Origin: Clostridium sp. CAG:762
GTDB lineage: Bacteria; Bacillota_I; Bacilli_A; RF39; UBA660
Direction: 5' to 3'
Assembly: GCA_000432575.1 (NCBI GenBank)
Contig: HF996789.1
Span: 1-27,097 of the forward strand
Length of the DNA stretch: 27,097 bases
Of this stretch, positions 22,303-27,097 are shown one piece after another (the stretch's first letter is position 1; each line of letters opens with the position of its first letter). The notes below the pieces were generated by a model. The model saw only the letters and a program-made list of their open reading frames with translations. It was not told where the DNA came from and ran no database searches. Made by a program: the position numbers and the translations under genes.

Positions 22303-22562
22303 TAGGCATTATTATATTTACTATTATAGCCTTTATAATAAGCATTATATTAGTAAACGTATCAAATAAAGTAGATAAAAACATTGATAAAAAAGAAGAA
22401 ATACTCAATTTACTTCCTCATTACAACTGTGGTGCATGTGGTTTCCTCAACTGTGCCAACATGGCTTCAAAAATACTTGAAAACAAAGATAATATCTTAA
22501 AATGTAAGCTCATGAAAAATAAAGAAGAAGTAATAAATAAAATCAATGATATATTAAAATAG
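22299..22562 (+). CDS. rnfB: Truncated RnfB: membrane anchor plus single Fe-S domain
   Basis: The 87-residue protein has the RnfB N terminus: a membrane helix (IGIIIFTIIAFIISIILVNV, residues 2-21) and the PF04060-type iron-sulfur domain with four Cys (YNCGACGFLNCANMASKI...LKCKLM). Typical RnfB goes on for 100-200 further residues with ferredoxin-like [4Fe-4S] modules that take electrons from ferredoxin; these are wholly absent, and the stop is followed at once by a terminator. Either ferredoxin docks directly on the minimal RnfB, or another protein supplies the missing clusters. A similar short form could be standard in this lineage. Confidence 0.88.
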   Translation: MIGIIIFTIIAFIISIILVNVSNKVDKNIDKKEEILNLLPHYNCGACGFLNCANMASKILENKDNILKCKLMKNKEEVINKINDILK

Positions 22563-22576
22563 CATATACTAAAAAA

Positions 22577-22600
22577 CAAGGATATCCTTGATTTTTTTTT
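22577..22600 (+). terminator. Terminator of the rnf operon
   Basis: CAAGG-ATAT-CCTTG (22577-22590) followed by A and a run of T to 22600. Confidence 0.85.
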
Positions 22601-23516
22601 AAGCCTTATAACTCTTAAGAATAATATTCATATAAGTAAATTTAATATTAGAAGAACCAGGATTTTCAATACTTGTTTGTAATTGCAAAGTCGCCGGACC
22701 AACTATATCAACCATATTTGTCTCTGAAAAATCCATATCAGGTGTAGCCCCTTTTTCTAAATCAAACACTAAATCATTTACTTTTTCATTTGCCGTTATA
22801 TTTTGTAAAAAGAAAGAAGCCCCATTATCATTTGTTACCCCAGAAATTCTACCGCATAAAGTTATTTCAAGAATACTAGTTCTTTTAATCTTAATATCTG
22901 TCCCGTTTTCAAGAGCAAATATATCACTATTACCAGGAATAATACGACTTCTACCTAAAGAAACGGTTCCTGCATTTTGAGTATCCATAAAGCTAACAAA
23001 AGCAACACCATCATATGAAGTAGGTCCCATCGTACCCGTTGGACCAATAGGACCAGTATCTCCTTTCTCGCCAGTATCACCTTTTGGACCTGTAGGACCA
23101 ACTTCACCTTTTTCTCCTTTTGGACCAGCAGGACCAGTATCACCCTTTAAACCACGTTCTCCTTGAATACCTTGTATCCCTTGAGGTCCTATTAAACCAG
23201 CATCGCCTTTATCACCCTTAGGACCGCGCTCTCCCTGTGGTCCCTTAACATTGCCAACATTTTTCCATTTATTATCATCAACATCCCAAACATATAAAAG
23301 ACCACCAACTAAAAAACATTCGCCAACCTTACCAACAGGATGAGCCTTCTTCAAATCCCCCTCAGTATCAAAAGAGCCTTCAATAACAAGCCCATTTCCC
23401 TGAGGACCCATTGGCCCAGTCGGACCAACAATCAGAGTAGGGAATATACCCGCTCCATGTAACTTTTCTCTAATCTTACTATTCTCAATTGCTCTATCTA
23501 CTATATTATTATTCAT
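22599..23516 (-). CDS. Collagen-like protein with C-terminal globular domain
   Basis: The ATG at 23516 has GAGGTG upstream. The 305-residue product has a short N-terminal leader ending in FPTLIVGPTGPMGPQG, a small insertion (GSFDTEGDLKKAHPVGKVGE then CFLVGGLLYVWDVDDNKWKN) of the kind found in phage tail-fibre and collagen-like proteins, a Gly-x-y triple-helix stretch of about 80 residues (GPQGERGPKGDKGDAG onward) and a C-terminal domain of about 130 residues with beta-rich, BclA/TNF-like character. No signal peptide is visible. That fits spore-surface proteins such as BclA, made in the mother cell and attached to the exosporium, and agrees with sspI and a SigF-like gene nearby. A phage-fibre-like or adhesive role is the alternative. 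Confidence 0.8.
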   Translation of the reverse strand: MNNNIVDRAIENSKIREKLHGAGIFPTLIVGPTGPMGPQGNGLVIEGSFDTEGDLKKAHPVGKVGECFLVGGLLYVWDVDDNKWKNVGNVKGPQGERGPKGDKGDAGLIGPQGIQGIQGERGLKGDTGPAGPKGEKGEVGPTGPKGDTGEKGDTGPIGPTGTMGPTSYDGVAFVSFMDTQNAGTVSLGRSRIIPGNSDIFALENGTDIKIKRTSILEITLCGRISGVTNDNGASFFLQNITANEKVNDLVFDLEKGATPDMDFSETNMVDIVGPATLQLQTSIENPGSSNIKFTYMNIILKSYKA

Positions 23517-23533
23517 ATTTCACCTCGCTACTT

Positions 23534-23562
23534 TATTTTATGTATTAAAGATAATTGTTTAT
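23534..23562 (-). promoter_or_regulatory. Possible mother-cell (SigE/SigK-type) promoter of the collagen-like gene
   Basis: On the minus strand CATAAAATA (23542-23534) fits the -10 CATAnnnTA of SigE/SigK, and ATA (23562-23560) lies 17 bases upstream as in SigE -35 boxes. The motif is short and AT-rich, and would leave a leader of about 11 bases, so this is a weak call. Confidence 0.25.
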
Positions 23563-23587
23563 ATAATATTTAACTATATTTTTATCC

Positions 23588-23616
23588 TTTTGCTACGCTG
23601 TTATAGTTCTAAAGAT
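23588..23616 (+). repeat. Dispersed motif, copy A
   Basis: TTTTGCTACGCTGTTATAGT followed by TCTAAAGAT. It lies 72 bases from the start codon of the collagen-like gene and upstream of the 23.8 kb transcript candidate. AACTATA and TATAGTT flank the core and could pair. Confidence 0.65.
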
Positions 23617-23818
23617 AAAATTAATAAAACAAACTCAAAACAGTTCATTAGTAGATGAATTGATTATAATAATAAAATATAATATATAAAGTAGACCACG
23701 AAAAAAAATAAAAAAATTAATCCCATATAATATAAGAATTAGATAAGAATTTATGTAGTTAATATTTTACATTGTATTTACATATTATATATTTTCTTAA
23801 GATAATTATTTTCTTTTC

Positions 23819-23827
23819 TGCTATAAT
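23819..23827 (+). promoter_or_regulatory. Extended -10 promoter element
   Basis: TGCTATAAT is an exact extended -10 element. Transcription would start near 23834 and run through the broken-looking ORF and the structured region. Confidence 0.5.
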
Positions 23828-23833
23828 ATTTAT

Positions 23834-24083
23834 AGGACCTAGAAAGGAGAATATAAAAAACTATGAAATAGAAAACAAATATATTACGAATAATCTTTAT
23901 ATTAGTAAGAACGATAATGATACGACATATCTTTATACAATAATAGCCTCAGATATTAGAAAAAGTAAATTTTTAAAATATAGCATCGATACAAGTTTCT
24001 ATGAATTAGATTACCAAAGAATGCTCAAAGCAATTGCACTTGGCTCTAAAGAAACACTAAAAACTATATGTATATTGTTTTAA
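23834..24083 (+). pseudogene. ORF without a usable start codon, possible gene remnant
   Basis: An open frame ends at TAA 24081-24083 and its last 60 or so residues (YLYTIIASDIRKSKFLKYSI, later SFYELDYQRMLKAIALGSKE) look protein-like. The only upstream starts (for example TTG 23772) have no ribosome site and lie before the promoter at 23819. A good ribosome site (AAAGGAG, 23843-23849) is followed only by ATA in this frame and by an ATG (23863) in another frame that stops after two codons. A shifted frame after the stop (KILSGTYNFWITEKALEIRH) may be a continuation. Best read as a decayed gene or part of a long non-coding RNA; no family is recognised. Confidence 0.35.
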
Positions 24084-24159
24084 GATATTATCTGGAACGT
24101 ATAACTTCTGGATAACTGAAAAAGCCCTAGAAATAAGACATACAATTATATAACAAAAT

Positions 24160-24360
24160 CATGCCCTTTTTCTTTAATAATAGCAAGAGCTACATTCCTG
24201 CTACTAAATGTATATAAAGAAAGGACAAGATTTCTTAATAATTAAAAAATTAGTACGGTGGCAACCATCGGATTTTAAGTCTGCAAAGTAGTCTGGTAAC
24301 AGCAACTATGAAACAGAAATCACATCACTGTGAAGTGATGTAAGGCACTAGTACCTTTTG
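24160..24360 (+). ncRNA. Structured RNA candidate upstream of the ZIP transporter
   Basis: Nested complementary segments: TTTCTTTA (24169-24176) with TAAAGAAA (24215-24222) around TAGC/GCTA. A closing stem GTAC+GGTG (24253-24260) with CACT-A-GTAC (24346-24354) encloses ACCA/TGGT (24264-24267/24294-24297), CGGAT/GTCTG (24269-24273/24279-24283) and an 8-bp hairpin ACATCACT-GTGA-AGTGATGT (24322-24341) capped by a GNRA-type loop. No ORF covers it. It could be a stand-alone RNA or a metal-sensing leader; I do not recognise a known class. The downstream gene also has its own promoter. Confidence 0.5.
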
Positions 24361-24366
24361 TCCTAC

Positions 24367-24395
24367 TTGTCTAAAATTAGATAATGTGATAAACT
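24367..24395 (+). promoter_or_regulatory. Promoter candidate of the ZIP gene
   Basis: TTGTCT (24367-24372), 17-base spacer, TAAACT (24390-24395), 20 bases before the start codon. Confidence 0.45.
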
Positions 24396-24414
24396 ATGTA
24401 TAGGACGTGATAAA

Positions 24415-25149
24415 ATGGAATTATTTTTAACATTAGTAGTAGGACTATTTATTCTCTTAGGTACTGGTTTTGCCTTTATTTTCAAAAATGATAAAAAGTT
24501 CATAGATTTTTCAACTTCATTAGGATTTGGGGTCATGATATCCCTAATACTATTTGAATTAATCCCCGAAGTAATAGAAATTTTTAGTGCTAATCAAAAC
24601 ATCGTTCACACCATTGCTTTAACCATTATTTTCGTAGCCATAGGCATATTAATTCTAAAAATATTAGACCTTTTCATCCCTGACCACGACAATAAAAGCA
24701 CATCGAATAAACTATATCACATTGCACTAATAACATCTATATCCTTAATTATCCATAACATTTTAGAAGGCATGGCAGTATATAGTACCCTAGTCAATTC
24801 CATCAAAATGGGTATGTTCGTCTGCCTTGGCGTCGGCGTACACAACATAGTATTAGGCATGGTCATCACATCATTCTTTTATAAATTCAACAATAACAAA
24901 CAAAAAACACTACTAATCATGCTATTAGTCAGCCTATCCACTTTTCTCGGAGGCATCCTATCTTTAGTAATTGGCACAACTAGTGAACTAATAGAAGGAA
25001 TAATCCTAGCCATTACCCTAGGAATGCTAATCTATATAACCATATTTGAATTATTACCTCACATAATCAAAAGCAAAAATAAAAAAAACAGCATCATAGG
25101 CATCACCTTAGGAATTATTATCTTAATTATCAGTTTATTATTTGAGTAA
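24415..25149 (+). CDS. ZIP-family metal transporter
   Basis: The 244-residue protein has about eight membrane helices and the ZIP signature in helix 4, H114-N-I-L-E118-G (SLIIHNILEGMAVY). Helix 5 carries H143-N144 (GVGVHNIVLG), where most bacterial ZIPs have HNxPEG; the Glu is replaced by Leu147, so the second site of the binuclear metal centre is altered. ZIP proteins bring Zn2+, Fe2+ or Mn2+ into the cytoplasm. A His/Asp motif (DHDNK) lies in the loop after helix 3. The ribosome site is AGGACGTG. A structured non-coding region lies just upstream, which may regulate it. The next gene starts 11 bases downstream. Confidence 0.9.
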   Translation: MELFLTLVVGLFILLGTGFAFIFKNDKKFIDFSTSLGFGVMISLILFELIPEVIEIFSANQNIVHTIALTIIFVAIGILILKILDLFIPDHDNKSTSNKLYHIALITSISLIIHNILEGMAVYSTLVNSIKMGMFVCLGVGVHNIVLGMVITSFFYKFNNNKQKTLLIMLLVSLSTFLGGILSLVIGTTSELIEGIILAITLGMLIYITIFELLPHIIKSKNKKNSIIGITLGIIILIISLLFE

Positions 25150-25159
25150 GGAGTCCAGT

Positions 25160-26674
25160 ATGAAAAGAAGTAATTTTTACCTTTATTTTATATTAATTTT
25201 ATGTATCATACCATTCTATTATCTAACCAAAGATATTAACATATTTAACATAATCTTAATATTATATCTATCCTTAATCTTCATAAACACCCTTAGCCAT
25301 GTCTCAATATATCCTTTACTAAATAGATATATAAAGAAAAACTATATATGCATAAAAGATAAAACATTTAAAATAGTTCTATCCATAGTAAGCATATTAA
25401 GCCTTATCTACATGTTCTTAACCTACATCACATCATACTACTTAGAAAAAGTCCTCAATCTCACCAACCTAAAAATTCTATCAATAACAGTATCAAGTGT
25501 CATTTTATTTACCCTCATCTTCAAAATAATAAGCGAATACCTAATTATCCACAATCATAAAAAACTAGGTAACAACCTATTAAACATATACCTAATATTT
25601 AACACAATCTATCTCTTAACCTCATCATTAATATTAAATTTCATTAAAATGGATAAAAACACCAAATTAATCATTATATCCTTAAGTTTCATAGCAAGTG
25701 GACTCATCTTACTATCCATCATATTAATTTGCTATAAAAATAAATTGAAAAACAAAACAAGAATCACTAGAGATGAATTAAAAGTAAATTACTATTTAGA
25801 TATTAAAAAAATATTTAAAACAAATACCTATATTTCAATAATTAACGTAATAAAATATGCTTATATTTACATATCAATAATAGTTAGTCATAGAGTACTT
25901 ACCTTAAGATATAATTATAGTACTACTGACACAACAGAAATACTTACCCATACCTATTTTTATTCTTTATTATTAGTATTACTCATATACTTAATATATA
26001 AATATAAAAACACCATTGCCTTAAATAACATCAAAAAAATTATTGAAAGTAAAGATACCGATAAATATAACATAATAAGTAGTTATTACATAGAAAAAAT
26101 ATCCATCTACATACCAGTCAGTTTAATTACCTTATTACTATCCAAACCAATATATACTTTACTATTCAATAACTATAAATATAGTTATGCCCTAGGAATA
26201 ATGAATGTCTTTCTAGTATTTTATATAATATATGATATTACCATCACAATTATCCATTATCTAAACAAAAACAAACAATTATTTAGGCTAATAATAATAG
26301 GTTTTATATTCTTTATAATATCCTTAGTACCTATCATAGATACATCCTATAGAATGGGTTATCCTCTTATAATAGGAAGTATTATCGCCTTAATACTGAG
26401 CCATTTATTAGTAATTGTCCTAGGAGACTTCTACCTAAAAAAACATAACATCATAGTTATAAATGACATAGAAAAAATTCTAGTAATATTCTATAAAAAC
26501 ATCCTCTTATCAATTATCTTAATATTATTACAATTAATAATACCTAGTAGACTAAATAATCAATTACAATCATTATTTTTAATAATATTTTATTTCAGCA
26601 GTGGAGTTATTTATTACTTACTTAAAAACCTAGTTAGAAAAAAGAGTATAGACAAAAAAGTAAAAAAATGTTAG
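25160..26674 (+). CDS. Polytopic membrane protein, probable MOP-superfamily flippase (Wzx/SpoVB/MurJ-like)
   Basis: The ATG at 25160 is 6 bases after AAGGAG; the TTG at 25142 lies before that site. The 504-residue product has about 14 hydrophobic helices evenly spread, and the layout of lipid-linked sugar flippases. The segment 'KPIYTLLFNNYKYSYALGIM' followed by NVFLVFYIIYDITITIIHYLNKNKQL has the rhythm of the SpoVB/MurJ/Wzx helix 9-10 region ('...LF...Y..A..ILRI......Y.I....LQGLGK'). Conserved charged residues of MurJ are not obvious. It is likely co-transcribed with the ZIP gene. Substrate unknown. Confidence 0.6.
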   Translation: MKRSNFYLYFILILCIIPFYYLTKDINIFNIILILYLSLIFINTLSHVSIYPLLNRYIKKNYICIKDKTFKIVLSIVSILSLIYMFLTYITSYYLEKVLNLTNLKILSITVSSVILFTLIFKIISEYLIIHNHKKLGNNLLNIYLIFNTIYLLTSSLILNFIKMDKNTKLIIISLSFIASGLILLSIILICYKNKLKNKTRITRDELKVNYYLDIKKIFKTNTYISIINVIKYAYIYISIIVSHRVLTLRYNYSTTDTTEILTHTYFYSLLLVLLIYLIYKYKNTIALNNIKKIIESKDTDKYNIISSYYIEKISIYIPVSLITLLLSKPIYTLLFNNYKYSYALGIMNVFLVFYIIYDITITIIHYLNKNKQLFRLIIIGFIFFIISLVPIIDTSYRMGYPLIIGSIIALILSHLLVIVLGDFYLKKHNIIVINDIEKILVIFYKNILLSIILILLQLIIPSRLNNQLQSLFLIIFYFSSGVIYYLLKNLVRKKSIDKKVKKC

Positions 26675-26695
26675 AATAAATTAGGAGCTGAGAAA

Positions 26696-27010
26696 ATGGA
26701 ATTATACCAATATATAATTATTATTGTCTTTTTACTAATCGTGGCCTTAGCCATAGTAAAAGGGAATAAAAAAGATTTTAAAATAGAATTAAATAAGTTA
26801 GTTGATTACCTTGGTGGAAAAGATAATATCATTGATACAGAAGTTAATATGTCAAGATTTAAAGTAACCTTAAAAGATATTAGCAAAGTCAACAAAGATG
26901 CAATTATTAAACTTGGTGCCAAAGGTGTAGTAGAAATAGATAATCAATTAAAAATAATTCTAGGCAGCAATGCTAAACAATTAAAAAAGTATATTGATGA
27001 ATTAAAATAA
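26696..27010 (+). CDS. Membrane-tethered EIIB-like domain lacking the active-site Cys
   Basis: AGGAGCTG precedes the ATG. The 104-residue protein has one N-terminal membrane helix (YIIIIVFLLIVALAIV) and then a domain that follows the PTS glucose-type EIIB pattern: LVDYLGGKDNIIDTEVNMSR, FKVTLKDISKVNKDAIIKLG, AKGVVEIDNQLKIILGSNAK. In EIIB the phosphorylated Cys is in 'NCATRLR'; here the place is taken by N51-M52-S53-R54-F-K, so it cannot carry a phosphate on Cys. No EIIC or EIIA is adjacent. It may be a sensory or scaffold protein derived from EIIB. It is followed by its own terminator. Confidence 0.75.
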   Translation: MELYQYIIIIVFLLIVALAIVKGNKKDFKIELNKLVDYLGGKDNIIDTEVNMSRFKVTLKDISKVNKDAIIKLGAKGVVEIDNQLKIILGSNAKQLKKYIDELK

Positions 27011-27013
27011 AAG

Positions 27014-27032
27014 AACTAGCAATAGTTTTTTT
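27014..27032 (+). terminator. Terminator of the EIIB-like gene
   Basis: AACTA-GCAA-TAGTT (27014-27027), with the T-run continuing to 27032. It has a GNRA-type tetraloop. Confidence 0.75.
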
Positions 27033-27033
27033 C

Positions 27034-27062
27034 TTTTGCTACGCTGTTGTAGTTCTTTAGAT
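27034..27062 (+). repeat. Dispersed motif, copy B
   Basis: TTTTGCTACGCTGTTGTAGT followed by TCTTTAGAT, matching copy A in 26 of 29 bases. It directly follows the terminator of the EIIB-like gene and precedes a -35 box (TTGACA, 27081). Its AGTTCTTT can also pair with AAAGAACT at the terminator's left side. Confidence 0.65.
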
Positions 27063-27080
27063 GAAAATATTAAAAAAGTA

Positions 27081-27086
27081 TTGACA
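27081..27086 (+). promoter_or_regulatory. -35 box at the window edge
   Basis: TTGACA with the matching -10 beyond the end of the window. It implies a new transcript starting just outside. Confidence 0.45.
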
Positions 27087-27097
27087 CTAAAATATAA

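Noticed and set aside
22955..23143. 62-codon minus-strand ORF within the collagen-like gene
   Set aside because: It is a shadow frame created by the repetitive Gly-x-y codons and has no ribosome site of its own.
23772..23833. TTG 23772 as start of a 103-residue gene
   Set aside because: No ribosome site, and the extended -10 promoter at 23819-23827 lies downstream of it.
24245..24275. T-box-like string ACGGTGGCAACC
   Set aside because: It resembles the T-box core AGGGTGGNACCGCG only in part, lies 140 bases from the gene with no competing terminator, and the downstream gene is a metal transporter, not an aminoacyl-tRNA or amino-acid gene.
24250..24355. tRNA-Leu-like stretch (CGGATTTTAAGTCTG resembles an anticodon arm)
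   Set aside because: No proper acceptor stem, no TTC T-loop and no CCA-type end could be placed around it.
1..27097. CRISPR array, prophage or rRNA/tRNA cluster
   Set aside because: No regularly spaced repeats, phage structural genes or conserved rRNA/tRNA segments were seen on either strand.

Overview
This is an AT-rich stretch of a low-GC Bacillota chromosome that uses the standard genetic code (TGG for Trp, TGA as a stop). Typical AGGAGG or GAGGTG ribosome binding sites, SigA-type promoters, LexA, an SspI-type small acid-soluble spore protein, a SpoIIAA-like/SigF-like gene pair and a collagen-like protein point to an endospore-forming or recently spore-forming member of the Bacilli. My guess, from the style of the surface proteins only, is an uncultured gut lineage near RF39 or the Erysipelotrichia. 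No rRNA, tRNA, CRISPR array or intact insertion sequence was seen.

Layout. 1-600: the 3' end of a secreted C-type-lectin-like protein whose tail carries a GC-rich, codon-shuffled patch like the variable region of a diversity-generating retroelement, followed by a hairpin. 628-3291: a P2-type cation ATPase. 3333-3742: two small convergent genes, the second being sspI, whose stop codons share one terminator loop. 3938-5029: a membrane-anchored surface protein. 5071-6436: a degenerate SpoIIAA-like STAS gene, a SigF/SigG-family sigma gene with no spoIIAB between them, and a small XRE regulator. 6546-7166: lexA with its own operator and promoter. 7395-8463: two small genes of unknown role. 8529-11887: an operon of tgt, an SDR reductase, a methionine gamma-lyase-family (YnbB) gene and a 90-residue protein.

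11938-12461: a type I toxin-antitoxin-like locus. It has a 30-residue hydrophobic peptide with a sequestered ribosome binding site and a convergent antisense RNA, plus an upstream duplicate that kept only the antisense RNA gene. 12504-14694: a CapA-family protein and an anchored HExxH metalloprotease-like protein, convergent. 14850-18077: a 41-residue ORF, two secreted or anchored surface proteins, and an acidic 46-residue ORF.

18185-22562: a compact Rnf (ferredoxin:NAD+ oxidoreductase) operon in the order C, D-G fusion, a 27-residue membrane peptide, E, A, a 39-residue Cys-rich membrane peptide, and a very short B. It would couple ferredoxin/NAD redox chemistry to an ion gradient, with an unusual partition of domains. 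22599-23516: a collagen-like protein, perhaps of the spore surface. 23517-24414: a mostly non-coding stretch with a broken-looking ORF and a well-folded RNA candidate. 24415-27010: a ZIP metal transporter, a MOP-type flippase-like membrane protein and a membrane-tethered EIIB-like domain without its active-site Cys.

The points most worth a second look are the candidate retroelement variable region, the type I toxin-antitoxin locus with its orphan antisense copy, the rearranged Rnf operon with two microproteins, the sigma operon without SpoIIAB, a 20-base motif found three times near gene starts, and the structured RNA before the ZIP gene.
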